Shown: positions 1 through 12,180, counted from the first letter of the stretch. The stretch is 64,000 nt of DNA from Zopfochytrium polystomum (GCA_025765615.1 JAIVFJ010000092.1:186001-250000), one strand, 5' to 3'. Notes: generated from the sequence alone by a model not told the origin. Translations and numbers: made by a program.

Positions 1-1545
1 GTGGAGCGAGTCCGCTGGGGTTCGGTACTCTTTTCCTTCCGCTCTCTCTCTCTGTTTTGCTCTTTGCTGGCTGTTGTGTGTGTGTGTGTGCGCGTGTATG
101 TGTGCGTGTGAGCAAGTGGGAAGGCTTGAGCCCACTTTTTTCCCCCCAAAGCGACGGGTGCGATCCGTGTGTGTCCGTGTGTTGTGTCCGTGAGTGCGTG
201 CGTCCGTGCGTGTGCGTGTGTGTGTGTGTGTGATGCGTGCGTGTGTGTGCTATGGTATTGTCAGGAAGTGCAGGAGCGAGTGAGTGAGTGAGTGAGTTGG
301 AGTGAGCGAGAGAGTGTAATGAGTGAAGTGAGGAGTAGGGGAAAGGAGGGGAGGGAGGTGGTTCAGGAAACTGGAGTGGTTCGGACTGGGTGGAGTCGAA
401 GACACAACACGAAGGGGGGGCGCGCGCCCCTCTGCCTGTCTGTCTGTCTGTCTCTCGCCTCCCTTTTCCTCTCCTATCCTCCTCTGTCTCTTCCTCTGGC
501 CATGCCCGCTCGCCTTCTTCAACCACTCGATTATTCGAACCCAAAAACTGCGCCCCAGAACTGGAAGGAAAAAGAAAAATGGAGACAGCGAGAGAGAGAG
601 AGAGAGAATGAGAGAGAGACGGACAGACAGACAGGCAGACAGACAGATCGAGAAAAAAACATCACGAAATGACCCAGCAATTTCAAAGTCCGCACGCAGG
701 ATTCCACTGGGCCAAATCAAGAAAACCAACCCCCAAGCACGCAGCAGACCGCGCGCGCAGGCACGCCTCTCGAATCAATCAATCTATCTGTCGCCTCCGC
801 CTGCCCCACCGACCGACCGACCGACCCACCGATCGACCGTCCGTCGCACTGCATCGTCTCGCACTGAAGGACTCTAGGACCGTGGGACTGTTGCTCCACC
901 CACCAACGCATCCAGGGGAGGGCGGAGAGGAAGATGGGGCGGCGGAAAGGAAAAGAAGGGGGGCAATGCAAACTCAACAGCTAGCGTACCTTGCGTGACA
1001 GGAAAAAGAAGAATGCAGGGGGTTTGCGTACGGAATGCTGGGGTGGGCAGGCGATGAGGTGGAGTGCTTTTGCTCCGATACGCGGGGTGCGTAAGTGCGT
1101 GGGTCGGACAATATATAGCTGGGGGGGGGGGGGGAGGCGGTGGCGGGGGAGTGGGGAGGCGCAAAGGTGCGGGAACGTGGGCAGCGCGTGCAGAGGGAGG
1201 GGGGCGTACTGTAAGGAAAAGAGGGAAGGAAGACGAGGGCTGACTGACTGGGTGGGGGGTGAAAGTCCGCGACGGGTGGCTGCGGGGAGGCTGCCCAGTT
1301 ATATATTTTTATTTTTGGAGAGTGAGGCCGAGTGGTCCGATCTTTCGATTTTTGTTCGTTTTTCTTTTCTTTTCTTTTTTTTCTTCTTTTCCTGCGGTCG
1401 GAAAGAAGGGGCCAAGGTGATGATGTATTATGTATGATACGCTTCCCCACCCTCTCTCCTTCGACTGCATTGATTGCGGGCGCGCGACGATTTGTCGCAT
1501 GTGATTAAGTTGCTCTCTCTCTCTCTGTCTGTCTCTCTCTCTCTC

Positions 1546-1577
<32 letters not shown>

Positions 1578-2720
1578 CCTCTGTCTCCTGCAAACGAACG
1601 TACCACGCTCGATTTCGCAAAATTGCGTTGTTCCACTCCTCCCCCACATATGCAAACTCTTGCATGCATGCTCGTGTCGACCGACTGACTCTCTCTCCCT
1701 CTCTCCCTCTCTTGCCCCCCCAACAATCCCTCGGTTTTTGAGCGCGCTGTTCGCGTCTCTCTCGATCTTGCTCCCATCCAAATTGGGTTGTGGGGGGGCG
1801 ACCCAAAAAACGCGGAGACAAACAACACGCCCCAAAACAGGAAAAAATAAGGAAATTTATCGATGACAAAAAAAAAACAAAAAAAACAAACGAGAATGCC
1901 CAGTTGGGCGGATACAATAACAATATCAACAACAAGAACAACCTGGAAAAAAAAAAATTTATTCATATACGTTTTTGCTTGGCAGCATATTCCGTCGCCG
2001 CCCGGTGGTGGGCCCACAGCCGCAGCCTTCGCGCGCGGACTGTGGAACATTCTTCTTTCCACTCTGCACGTAAAAAAGGGCATTCCACTCCCCACATTTA
2101 TGCACGTGGGGCGAAAAACGAGATTGTCGTTGTCGTTTACTGTCTCTCACTCTCTCTGTCTCTCTCCCCATCCTCTCGTCGGCTTTCCTGCGGGTGAGGT
2201 GTGTTCGAGCGACCGCAAGGCAAGGCGGGGGAACCCGTTGGGCGCGGTGCCGTCGATTTACCGTATCGGCCCGGAAGTGAGGAAAGGAGGGAAGGAAGAC
2301 AGACGATTGGAGGCGTCGCATTTTTTTCGAGTTTTGTGCGATGGCATATTGATTCCTTTCTTTTGGGAGCAACAACAACAACAACAACAAACGAAAAAAA
2401 AAAAGAAGAAAAAAAATTGTTTTAGTGGTGGGGCGTTCAAGGTTGAGGTGTTTTTCGGATTGGTTTTGCTTTGGATATTGCTTCGAGGGGTAAATTGATG
2501 ACCGACTATTTTTTTTCTTTCTTTCATTTTTCTTTTCTCTTTTTTGTTTCCAGGTTTTGGTTTTGGTTTTGCAAACGGACAAAAACAAACCAATCGCAAA
2601 AAGCGATGCAAAAGGCCATGCAAAAGGCCCGTTTATCAAAGAACTTTTGTTTACTCTTTGTTCGTTCCACCAATCCAAATCAATGAAGGGCAAGATGTAG
2701 AGAAAGAGAGAGAGAGAGAA

Positions 2721-2809
<89 letters not shown>

Positions 2810-3016
2810 CGGAAGCTGCGACGGTTCAACGGAAGGGAGAAACACTGAAAGAGGGTTCAAAGAGTGTGAGAGCATAGATGCGCGAGAACAAAAGAAAAGA
2901 AGCGGAATTTCCGATAAACGCCAAAAGGAAAACAAAAACAAAGGATAAAAAAAAAAGAAAGAGGCGAGAAGGAAAAAAAACCTCTCACCCTCTCTCTACT
3001 CTACTCTACTTCTATC
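1..3016. other. Simple-sequence-rich gene-free stretch
   Basis: No convincing gene is seen. The stretch is a patchwork of GT/GTGC tracts (about 76-240), CT tracts (about 1511-1580), A-rich runs and GA tracts. The open frames here are Ser/Leu- or Arg/Glu-rich translations of the simple repeats. It lies beyond the 3' end of the leftward gene that ends at 3017. Confidence 0.6.
2701..2811. repeat. (GA)n microsatellite
   Basis: An almost pure GA dinucleotide tract of about 110 bp with a few interruptions. Similar GA/CT tracts recur near 18998-19090, 37280-37350, 38688-38780 and 42431-42475, usually just outside genes. Confidence 0.9.
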
Positions 3017-5632
3017 TTACACTTTCCGTCGCGCCGCCAAAAGATCAACGCCTACCCCGCCCAGCGACGCCTTGCGCTCCGGCAGCGGCGCCGCAGCGAC
3101 CGCGCCGGCATCTGCTGCTGCGCCGTCCCCGCCGTCGCCTTCGACGCCTCCACTGCCGCCGCCGCCGCCGCCTCCACCTCCTGCTGCTGCTGCCGCTGCT
3201 GCTGCTGCCGCCGCCGCCGCCGCCGCGCTTTGATGTAGCGAGCGAAGAAGCAGCGCAGAGACTGGCACGCCCGATCCGGCCGCCCGCGGACGGCGGGGGG
3301 GCCGCGATGCGTTCTCACGAGCTGCGTTGTCCGCGCCCTCGGACGGCGCTGCTGCGGCCGTCGACGACGACGACGGCGACGGCGACGACAACGTCAAAGA
3401 AGCTGACGAGGATTCTGACTCGGTCGCTGCTGGCGCAGCTGCGGACGGCCGGATAGGGTTGGCTGCTGTAGGTGGCAGTGGTATTGGCGGTGGTGGCGTT
3501 GGCGGTTGCGTTGGCTGCGCGGCGGGACCACCGGGCCCGCTTTCGGCCGCCTCCTCCGGCGGTACCGCCGGCGGCGCACCCACTTCGGCCGAAAGCGATG
3601 ATCGAGTCGGCGCCGTGACAGTGCGCGGCGGGAATGCGCTGCTGCTGCTACTGCTACTGCTTCTGCTACTGACGCTGCTTGTGCGGCTGCTTGTGCTGCT
3701 GCTGCGCTCCAGAGCCTGAGACTGAGACCGCAGCAGCGCGGCGTGGATCTTGGCGCGCAGCTCGTCGGAAGCCGCGCTTGATGCGCCAGCTTTTTGCCTC
3801 GACCGCGCGCTGCTGCCCGCTCTCGAGTTGCTTTGCAGCTGCTGCAGCCGTGGTGCAGAGGAGGGTTCGTTTGGCGGCGGTTGATGGTGCTGTTCTTGTT
3901 GTCCTTGTTGCGGCTGCGGTTGTAGGCCCGTTCGGTCGCTCTGCAGACTTGCCTGGTCAGGGATTGGGAAAGGAACAGTCGAGGCTGCGGGCGATTGAGG
4001 CACAAAACTGAGAGACTTGGAACGATGGAGTGTCGGAGTCAAAGGAGGGTCCGGCTGTTGCGCTTGTGCGGAACCGAAAAGGGCAAACGAAGGGTGCGGC
4101 GAAAGTAGGAGGTCGCTTGCGAGTTGAGCAATCGCGAGCATCGGGTCGTTGGGTTCGACTTCTCCGACGACGTTAGAAGTGCGCGGATGCAAAGAACCGC
4201 CCAGCGCAGCGGTTGCATCTGTGGACAGCAGCGACGATTTGCCCTCGGCGGTCGATTGCGAAGCCTCTCGCGAATCGTGTGCGGCAGGTGGGCTCGCTAG
4301 AAAATCCAGCATGTACAGCGCGGAGCCGATGACGTCAGTGCTTCGGACGTTTGCAAGGGGGTGGGTCGGATCCGCAAAGATAGGATGAAGTGGCTGCGGT
4401 TGCAACTCGCCACTCACGGCAAACCGTGAATTGTTGAGATCGTGGTGCGATCGGGATCGTGAAATCGCTGGTGGCGGCCTCGGCGCAGGTGAGTAGGAGT
4501 ATGAAGGAGGAGGAATCGGCGTTGGCGAGGGTGCTGCGTGTGAACGGAGGGTTTCAAAGTTGTAGGCAAAAGGAACAGGTCCGGGCGGCTTGGCGGCAAT
4601 TGCGCCAAGGGGGCCGATGCCAGCGGCACCGGGTTTCCCTGGCACGGCTTGCAGTGCCTGGAGATGCGCGCTCGTCGCTTGCGTTGTTCGTTTCGGTAAA
4701 TGAGGAATAATGACGGGGTCAAGGGGGTCGTCGGCGACTACGCTGCCACGCGATGACGGAAACGACGTGGTTGAAGTCTGAGACAACAGCGGCACGTCAA
4801 CGTCGTCATCGGGTGGTGCATCCCTATCGTCGACCAGGACCACATTCGTGGTGCCATGGCGATGGAGCGATCGAGAGCGGACCGGCGCGTATGAAGGGGT
4901 CGCCGTGATCCCGCTCCCTGTCACGTGGGTTATCGCTGGCTGCGAGCGCGGCTGTCCAGCGTACGGCGCGGGCGAATCGTCCGGCGTAGGCCAAACCCAC
5001 TGCGCACCGGAGCCGAGGGATTCTGGCGGGGAAAACTGTCGCTGCAGAAGGCGTTGATGCTGGAGGAACTTCTGCTGAACATGCTCCGTCGCGGAGAGTG
5101 CCGGGGGAGGCTTCGGCGCTATGACGCTCGCCGGTTTGCCGAGCTCTGTGGTGGCGATCTCCGAAATAGGAGGCGGAGGAGGAGCAGGACCAGGGCGAAA
5201 AGATGGAAGCTTCGAGGGCGGAGGTCTGGGCTGCTTGGCTGCGTTTTGCGGGTTGGATGACGTTCGGGGAATGTCCAGCGACGCATTCCTTGGCACGATC
5301 GAGGCAGACGAGGAGGAAGCTGAGTGAATTGACTGGGACGAAGCTGACGCATTCGCCGCAGCGGCGGCCAACAACGCCGCAAAGGAGCTGGCCTTTGCGG
5401 AGGAGGATTGTCCGCTGGCATCGACGAGCCGCCTTCGATTGTGGGTCGCGGCTGCAGCAGCAGACGCTGCCGCCGAAGAAGTTCGCGGAGGAGGGGGCAG
5501 TTCCGAAGAGGCTGCAGAAGTATTGGATGAAGGCGAAGCAACGCCTGCCTGAGGAGTGGGTTCCGGCCCGACCGTCATCGCTGCTGCTGCTGCCGCTGCT
5601 CCTGGTGCTGCTGCTTCTGCCGTCAAGTCCAT
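3017..5632 (-). CDS. Ala/Ser/Pro-rich low-complexity protein, 871 aa, unknown function
   Basis: A single open frame of 871 residues on the minus strand with strong G/C third-position bias, like DIP2 further along, which supports real coding. I do not recognise a family. The protein is dominated by Ala, Ser, Pro and Gln tracts. Residues roughly 590-680 are Gln/Ser-rich. Near the C-terminus an Arg/Pro-rich patch is followed by a short leucine-bearing segment (PVSALLLRSLHQS), then a run of about 17 alanines and about 9 glycines. The end reads ERKASLGGVGVDLLAARRKV. No signal peptide, membrane span or enzyme motif is visible, and most of it is probably disordered. The chosen start is the first ATG of the open frame. 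An upstream exon cannot be excluded. A scaffold or transcription-regulatory role would only be a guess. Confidence 0.6.
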   Translation of the reverse strand: MDLTAEAAAPGAAAAAAAMTVGPEPTPQAGVASPSSNTSAASSELPPPPRTSSAAASAAAAATHNRRRLVDASGQSSSAKASSFAALLAAAAANASASSQSIHSASSSSASIVPRNASLDIPRTSSNPQNAAKQPRPPPSKLPSFRPGPAPPPPPISEIATTELGKPASVIAPKPPPALSATEHVQQKFLQHQRLLQRQFSPPESLGSGAQWVWPTPDDSPAPYAGQPRSQPAITHVTGSGITATPSYAPVRSRSLHRHGTTNVVLVDDRDAPPDDDVDVPLLSQTSTTSFPSSRGSVVADDPLDPVIIPHLPKRTTQATSAHLQALQAVPGKPGAAGIGPLGAIAAKPPGPVPFAYNFETLRSHAAPSPTPIPPPSYSYSPAPRPPPAISRSRSHHDLNNSRFAVSGELQPQPLHPIFADPTHPLANVRSTDVIGSALYMLDFLASPPAAHDSREASQSTAEGKSSLLSTDATAALGGSLHPRTSNVVGEVEPNDPMLAIAQLASDLLLSPHPSFALFGSAQAQQPDPPLTPTLHRSKSLSFVPQSPAASTVPFPIPDQASLQSDRTGLQPQPQQGQQEQHHQPPPNEPSSAPRLQQLQSNSRAGSSARSRQKAGASSAASDELRAKIHAALLRSQSQALERSSSTSSRTSSVSSRSSSSSSSSAFPPRTVTAPTRSSLSAEVGAPPAVPPEEAAESGPGGPAAQPTQPPTPPPPIPLPPTAANPIRPSAAAPAATESESSSASLTLSSPSPSSSSTAAAAPSEGADNAARENASRPPRRPRAAGSGVPVSALLLRSLHQSAAAAAAAAAAAAAAAGGGGGGGGGSGGVEGDGGDGAAADAGAVAAAPLPERKASLGGVGVDLLAARRKV

Positions 5633-5639
5633 TGATTGG

Positions 5640-7254
5640 GGAGCCGCCGTCGTTCGATTTCAAGCAGGCACAACTCGAGTGCGAGTATGGGGAGGGTAGG
5701 GGAATACGACGAAGACCAAGGGCGGCTGCTGCCTCCAACTAGGGACGATGGGATCCGATGCGATCGCTGCTTTAGGTGGGAGGATGGATACTCGCGCAGC
5801 AGGCTCGCACCCACTTAGCCCTGCCTGGGCTGAGCGCCGAAAATGAGTGGGGGGGGGGGATGGGGGGGATCCTGTCTCTCTCCTGTCGCTCCCTTGTGGG
5901 CTCTCTCTCTCTCTCCCTCTCTGATGCGCTGCTATGAGCGTAACGTGAAGCGTCGCTGGTGGCGGCGGGCGGCGGCGACGCGATGCGATGGACCAGATTG
6001 GGGAAAGCCTGGAATGGGAGCGGCGGTGGAGCAGGCGTTCTGTGGTGAGGGTTTGGTGCGTAGAGAGCTCGGAACAGGGAGGGAGAGAGAGTGTGTGTGT
6101 GTGGGTGGTGTGTGTGTGTCTGTGAGATACGGAGAAAGCCAGGGAGACAGAGAGATTGGCTGCTCACTCTGTTGCGCACACATCTGTGCCAGTCTGCCAG
6201 TCTGTTTGTCTCTCTGCCTGTCTGTTGCAGTCTGGCTGAAAAAGGAAGGATAGTGGGAAGTCAACCCCTCCCTCCTCACTCACTCATTGGTGGGTGCGTG
6301 ACAAGAGCATTACCAAAAATCGGTCATTTCAAAAGACAAAAAGGAAGAGTGAGACAAACGGAGCCAGAAATCAAAGGGAAGAGGGAAGAAAAAACACAAA
6401 GGGCCGGACTCCATTTGGATTGAACGCCTCAAAAGAAAAAATAAAAAGAAAAAAAGAAAGAAAAAAAAGGAAACGGACAGACGGACGAGATACACCTTTG
6501 GGGAAAAAAACAGTAAAACAACCCCTCAAAAAAAAAAAAAAAAACGAAGGAAAAAAAAAAAAAACCAAAACCTAAGGCGCCTGTGATGTCATGCATATGC
6601 ACGGCCATACGCAGACCACTAGGAATGTGCAATGAAAAATTTAATCCATTTTTATTTCAATTTGCACAGTTGAACCCTCAGTACTGTCCAGTCCAAATGC
6701 CTCCCGCTCCTAGCCCCGCGGCTCTTGTGCAAGTTCTCAACCCTGAAGACAAACCCCTTCCTGTTTTACCACAAGCCACCGTTGCAGATGAAAAGAGAAC
6801 GAATTCACACTCTGACCAGGGCGAGAATTTAATATCTGTCCCAATGAGGGTGGTCTTCCAACGACTTTGGAGTCAGTCTTTGGTCTGTGTATAATGTGAG
6901 CAAGACGTATAAATGTTGTTTTATAGTCTTTTACAGAGTATATGGCGGTACGCAGTATCTGGTGCAGTGCGAAGTGTGTAACTGACTATCGAGCCGGATA
7001 TCTGGTGGATTTGTCTCATGTCGGAATGAAAGTAGCGACGCATGTGGCTAGGTTGTAGACACAGGGCAGTCCCATGAAGGGGCCTTGTTCACAGTGGTGA
7101 TGACTGCGGGCGACAGGCACTCTGCGCCTGTCGCCTGCCCATCTACTGTGCTGCTGGCCCCATGAAGGGATACCCTGTGAGCAACAGAGGTGGTTGGTAA
7201 CTTGCAGGAGACAGACTTGGAGCACCTGTCTCGTGCCTGTTGAAGGTGGAGCAG
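5640..7254. other. Intergenic; A-rich tracts and one hairpin
   Basis: No supported gene. There is a CT-rich patch near 5890-5925, a GT tract near 6093-6120 and A-rich runs at 6420-6570. From about 6580 the composition becomes balanced, and this may be old repeat DNA. A 103-codon frame at 6583-6894 has no recognisable domain and is not called. Confidence 0.5.
7109..7135. other. Perfect 10-bp stem with 7-nt loop
   Basis: GGCGACAGGC is followed by a 7-base loop and its exact reverse complement. It lies just outside the recognisable part of the copia LTR. It could be a transcript hairpin or chance. Confidence 0.45.
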
Positions 7255-7657
7255 TCTGTCTACCGAGGAGTGAGTGGAAGGAGTGAATGAAGTGGGGATG
7301 TGTGTTTGTGGGTCCTTCTCCCCAACTTGGAGAGAAAGAGAAAAAAACTCTGTTATTAATTGTTGATACATAATGATGATATGCACGCTGTAATAGTTGC
7401 TAGGCAAGCATGACTGGCACAGGGTAAAAACCTCTCCTATATTACCTGCTTGAGCAGAGGAGGAGGAAAGCTGTTGACACTGGGTTTCTGTTCCACTTAA
7501 TACTCAGACTATTTGTCATCAGCGCAAGCCAGCGCCCAGGTCTGCATTGGTGGTGGCTAGCTCTCCCATGGGCATTGTGAGAACGATAACTGACAGTCAC
7601 AATAGGTTCAGGTCCGTCTTGTGCCTCTTGCTGCTAACCATTCAATTCCGCCTAACA
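7255..7657 (-). repeat. Copia-type 3' LTR
   Basis: On the minus strand it starts TGTTAGGCGGAATTG directly after a G-rich polypurine tract downstream of the copia RNase H frame. Related copies are at 34305-34541 (minus) and 53526-54096 (plus). They share the start TGTYAGGC and the words GGCACAAGACGGACC and CTCCAAGTTGGGGAGA. The far end near 7255 is where similarity to the 53.5-kb copy fades, so the exact LTR end is uncertain. Confidence 0.75.
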
Positions 7658-7883
7658 CCCCCCTGCACGATGGCCATGGGTGTAGCACCTGTTATGCAAA
7701 GCGTGCGTAAGCGTCTGAGGCTTTGACCGAAAGGGTGTTTGAAAGGTCGGAGCGGGGTCGGAGGCCAAGTAGTGAGGTCAGTCGCTGGTGCTGAGATGTC
7801 GAGAGTAGTTTTGTGAGAATGTCTGCGATCTGGTCGCTGGTTGGTACGTAGCGTACAGTGATCTCTCCAGTGGCTATGCCTTG

Positions 7884-9317
7884 TCAGAGGAAATGAGCTT
7901 GTATGTCAATGTGTTTTGTGCGAGCATGTGTGAGAGGGTTGAGCACTAGTGCGATTGCAAATTGATTTTCCTCGAAGATTGGTAGTGGCCGCTGTGCGGG
8001 GAGTTGCAACTCTGATAATACAGCTAGGAGCCATTGTGCTTCTTGGAAGGCTTCAGAAAGTGAGAAGTATTCTGCTTCCATGGAGGATAGCGATACTTGA
8101 TGTTGTTTGCGTGAGACCCAAGAGACAGTGGTGCCCAAGAGGAAGAAGACATATCCAGTGCGCAATGTGCAGTCTCCAGGTTCACCCCCATAGGATGCAT
8201 CAGCGTATGCAGCTGGTTCAAGGGAGTTGTTTGTGAAGAGCTGTAGCAGCTTGTGGCTTTGCCTGTAGAATATTCTGTAGTCCCAGGTGCCTCGGAGGTA
8301 ACGAAGCAGGCGGGAGAGTGCATTGTGATGGCACTGGCGTGGCTTCAGTTGGAACTGGGAGAGTACATTTGTTGCAAATGCGATATCTGGTCGAGTTTGT
8401 GTTGCAAGATATTGAAATTTCATGAGTGTGGATTGATACCAGCTTGAGTCGCTCTTGCTGAGTTCGACTGATGTTTTGTCATGCATAAAGGTGATAGACA
8501 TTGGAGTTGATGCAATATCAAGGTCGTCCCACATTTTCTCTTCAGTGAGAATTGTCCTGGTGTATTCATCTAGGCCCCATCCAAATGCCTTCAGCATTGC
8601 ACCTGAGGTGGATGTGAATCACTTGGCTGACAGTGGTTTCCTCGAGGGACATGCTCTACTCAGCGCGAAAAGCATCCTCAATTTTTGCAACAAGAGCTGG
8701 GGTGTTGGCCATGACATTGATGTCAACAAAGACAAAGCCGAAGGAGAGCAGGTGGCCGTTGTCGAGAAGCAATACGTGGACGGGGATGACTGGCCACTCA
8801 ACGACGGGACAAGATGATTTCAAACGTTTGCTGCTGAGGGTCTACTTGATAGAAGAGGCAGGCTCAGCACGGGATTGATTGAAGCCAAGTTTCTCGACAA
8901 TGAACTTGTGAAGGGTCAGGAACCAGTCCCAGATTGATGGAGTCCATAGAGGCTCTTGAGGAGTTTGCAGAATAGTTTCTTTCCATCTGGAGTGAATCGC
9001 TTGTGGCCTTTTGGTGGATGCATGTAGATGACTTCTTTGAGGAAAGTGTACAGGGTAGGCTGTGTTGACATCCATGCTGTGGTACTCGAGGTCAAAAGCA
9101 AGTCTGATTGCAATGAGCGGTTGGATGGCCTGGATCCGGACGACAGGAGAAAAGGTGTCTGTGTAGTCGATGCCTTTGCGTTGGGTGTTTCCACATGCGA
9201 CAAGACGGGCTTTCCATTGCTTCAGCCACCTAAAGGGGTCAACCTTGTAGGCATAAACCCATTTGCAGAACATTGCGCGTTTGCCAGGGGGAATGTCAAA
9301 AAATGAGCCACTTGGTC
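7884..9317 (-). pseudogene. Copia pol remnant: reverse transcriptase and RNase H
   Basis: The RNase H half (7884-8597) shows the copia signatures YADASYGG, VSLSSMEAEY and ARTKHIDI in one frame, ending at a stop close to the expected end of pol. The RT half (8619-9293) is broken. KARLVACGNTQRKGIDYTDTF and MDVNTAY are in one frame, YMHPPKGH and KSLYGLHQSG are in another, and the YVDD-like region is reached only after a further shift. The frame continues across the DDE insertion into the N-terminal RT part at 12254 onward. It is inactive. Confidence 0.88.
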
Positions 9318-9374
9318 AAAATTTCATTTTATTGTCAACAGAGATAGGAACAACGTAAAAATGGAGAGAGCAGC

Positions 9375-10585
9375 TCAGCGGCGGTTTTGCCGGTATCGGA
9401 GAACCAATACTTCGCCCAAATAACCATCCTGATCACCCGAGGAATGTACTTCATAGGTATCCCTGACGAGGTGGGGAAGAGGAATGACGAAGGAATATGG
9501 GGAACCTGATAAGGTACGGACCCCCTCCGTAATAATATCGTTCCACTCTTTGTGACCTGGGACAAACCAACGACTGCCCCCTTTGTCCGACAAGCGCTTA
9601 ATTTGAACGATCAAGCTCTGTCGGTCATTCTCAACCTCATGAGTAACCGTGTGTCCTGACATGACGTAGAGAAGGACAAAAATCAGCTTTTGCTCTTCGT
9701 TGTTGATGATGTGATACACGTGCTGAGGAGGGATAACCGCCAAATTCTCCTTTGCTGAAAGGAAGATGTTGGATGCTGAGCACCCTGCGTCCTTTTCCAA
9801 CGAGCTCCCTCCCATTCGAGGTCGCAGAGGAGACTGGAGTACGGGACAGTTCTCGTCAGTCGCATTTGGCCATACATGACCCTGGTTTGTGAGGTCGATG
9901 CCCATTGCTCGGGGTGGAGGGGCGTTGTACCTGATGTCATAGTCATCGATGCTGAATGGTGTGAATTCAGCCCTCTGTCGTTTACGGCTGCTGGAAGTGT
10001 GCACATCCTCGGAGTACATGTTTGACAAGTGTTGCTCTTCTGACGCAATGAAACGTTCGGAATGGGGAAGGCGTGGTTGGTGTTGGGAGGGAAGACACTG
10101 ATGAGCAGGAGTTTTTGGGAGGCTTGACGAGGATGAGCCCGAGCCAAGAGAGGAAGAACTTTTGAGTTGGTCGGTTTTCGCCTGCTCCTTCTTCGATTTG
10201 GACCGTGACTTTCCCAGTGAAGCAGTCAAGGCAGTTTCAAGAGAGCCGAGATACCGCAGCTTCGAGGTCTTAACCTTCCACTCTGCCATTAAATCGCTGA
10301 AGATTAGTTTGACTGGTGTATGAACAAATAGAACGATAACCCACCTGTGATTTTGTTGTTGAGGAAGGGAGTGGAGAAGCGGGTGAACTTCGGAAAGTGT
10401 TTTGCTATGTGGTCGACTCTGAGCTTGTCAGGTGGAAGTTGACTCCAGTCGAGAGCGGCGCAGACCTTGCTCAATTGGTTGGTGTGTTTCTGTTCCCAGC
10501 GGTCGTCGTAATCCTTTTTTCGTGCTCTGCCAGGGAGAATGGACTCGTCGCTTGAGTTGACTTCGTCGGATTCTTCGTTGTCCAT
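9375..10585 (-). CDS. Transposon accessory protein, unknown family
   Basis: There are two frame blocks on the minus strand. The first (10585 to about 10345) begins MDNEESDEVNSSDES, continues with an acidic/basic segment and ends near FLNNKITG, followed by a GTGGGT donor-like site. The second (10289-9375) begins MAEWKVKTSKLRYLG, has a Ser/Lys-rich stretch (KSRSKSKKEQAK), then a conserved-looking C-terminal half with YVMSGHTVTHEVENDRQ and LPHLVRDTYEVHS. They are probably exons of one gene of about 390 residues. The intron would be only 30-50 nt and its exact sites are unresolved. PIF/Harbinger-type elements typically carry a second gene, so an accessory DNA-binding or nuclear-import role is possible. 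No Myb/SANT motif is evident. Confidence 0.55.
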
Positions 10586-11147
10586 CGCGCTGCAGTTTGA
10601 CTTTCAATCCCTATTTATTATGGTGATCACGCCATCCTGTCCAACAAGTGGGCTGGGTGGCAAAAAAGCCCACACCCCAAACAACGGAAGGACGAGCCAA
10701 AGCCCCCAAAACAGGCACTCCAATAAACTAGCACGCGCTCCACATAACTTGCACGCGCTCCAAAATCTTTTGTGCAGCACCACACCGAAATTGCACCATC
10801 TCACGAGCAAAACGCAAAAACACAAGCTCATTTGGCGCATCTGCTGTCATTTTCAATTGACCAGGCGTATATCAAAATGGAGCGCGTGCACTTTTCTTAG
10901 GGCGCGTGCATTTTTTTTGGGGCGCGTGCGTTTATTTTGGAGCGTGTGTACATTTTTTGGGGCGTGTGCCATCGATTTGGTCCATGGACCTGCCCCAATT
11001 CAATTCGGCCGTCTTCTTTGCAAAAGAGGGAAGCTTTTTGATGTTTTGATGTTTTGATGTTTGGAGTCTGTCTGACGTAGTGTGTAAGTAAACCATATGT
11101 AAACGCACAAATGCAAATGGCACCCACCTCGCCATTCATCAGCCACA

Positions 11148-12180
11148 ATGAACGAATGGCAATGGGAGGCCCTTTTCCGCCGAAGGTTCTCCAAATATGA
11201 CGATGGTTTGACGAGCACAGCACCCCCACAGCCCCAAAAAAAGCGATATCGAGCAGCAAATGACGAAGACTTCCGTGGATTTTTTGGTATCAGTCCCTGG
11301 GTCTGCCAGTCGCTGTGGGAACAAATTCAAGCTCGCCACTGCCAGTTCCTGAACCCGCAACCTCTGCACCTTCTTTGTGGCCTTTACCTTTTGAAAGTGT
11401 ACCCAACGCAAACCGTTGCAAGGAATGTACTTGGATGTAGTCACCAATCTTGGCAGACGTGGTCCGACCTTGGGCTGAAGTATCTCGCTTCAATTGTGGA
11501 GGTTAGAAACAATGCCGCCTTTATCTTTTCTAAAATTTTCAAGTTTTCTCTTGAGGATCGGTGGCAGAACTGGACATCAGATGCATTTTCGATGTATGTT
11601 GACGGAATTGACGTGCACGTGCCAGAACAGCAAAAGCGAAAGAAGTCTGACTACTCACACAAATTGAACCACGCTGGCATTCGCTTCCTCGTTGGGACGG
11701 CAATTGGATCAGTTAAGATTGTCTTTGTCAGCAACGGCTTTGCTTGTGGATCCCACCCCGATCTGCGAATCGCTCGTGAAGAACTTGTCCCACTCCTTGG
11801 CGCAGATGAGAAGGTTGTTGCAGACAAAGGGTTTCACGGTGAGCCAGCTTACAAGAGATCTTGTCAACCGGGCCATTCGGCGAATTGGAACGCGCCACGA
11901 AAACGTCAATGCTCTCTTGCACGAATTCCATTGCCTCACAACCATGCAGTTTCGCCACTGCCGGCCGCGCTTGAATGAGTTCTTCAGGATTATATGCTTC
12001 ATTGTGAACGTGAAGCTTCAGTACGAGCCACTCTACGACATTAGGGAGGCCCTCCTGGGACTGATTCAGCAGCGACTTGCGGCGGATATAGTGGGGGCCG
12101 GAGCAGGCAGCAGTGGCTCCGACACATCCGACACAGATGGTTCCCACGAGAGCAGGGGTATTACGTCAGACGTTGAATAA
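11148..12180 (+). pseudogene. DDE transposase (IS5/Harbinger-like), frameshifted
   Basis: The protein starts MNEWQWEALFRRRFSKYDDG. Catalytic-type blocks follow in order. The first Asp is in MYVDGIDVHVPE, the second is in GSHPDLRIAREE, then come VVADKGFHGE and the Glu-bearing RHENVNALLHEFHCL. The C-terminal block (FRHCRPRLNEFFRIICFIVNV) is also typical of DDE_Tnp_4/IS5-like transposases. The frame shifts by one base near 11855, between the GFHGEPAY and RDLVNRAI segments, so this copy is probably inactive unless the shift is a sequencing error. The copia-pol location and the 9-bp duplication define its element. Confidence 0.75.

Noticed and set aside
6590..6640. 5S rRNA-like words (CGGCCATACGCAGACCAC)
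   Set aside because: The similarity stops after a few words and the internal control regions of a 5S gene are absent.
6583..6894. Possible small protein gene
   Set aside because: 103 codons, no domain, no flanking signals and balanced codon use; likely chance or repeat remnant.
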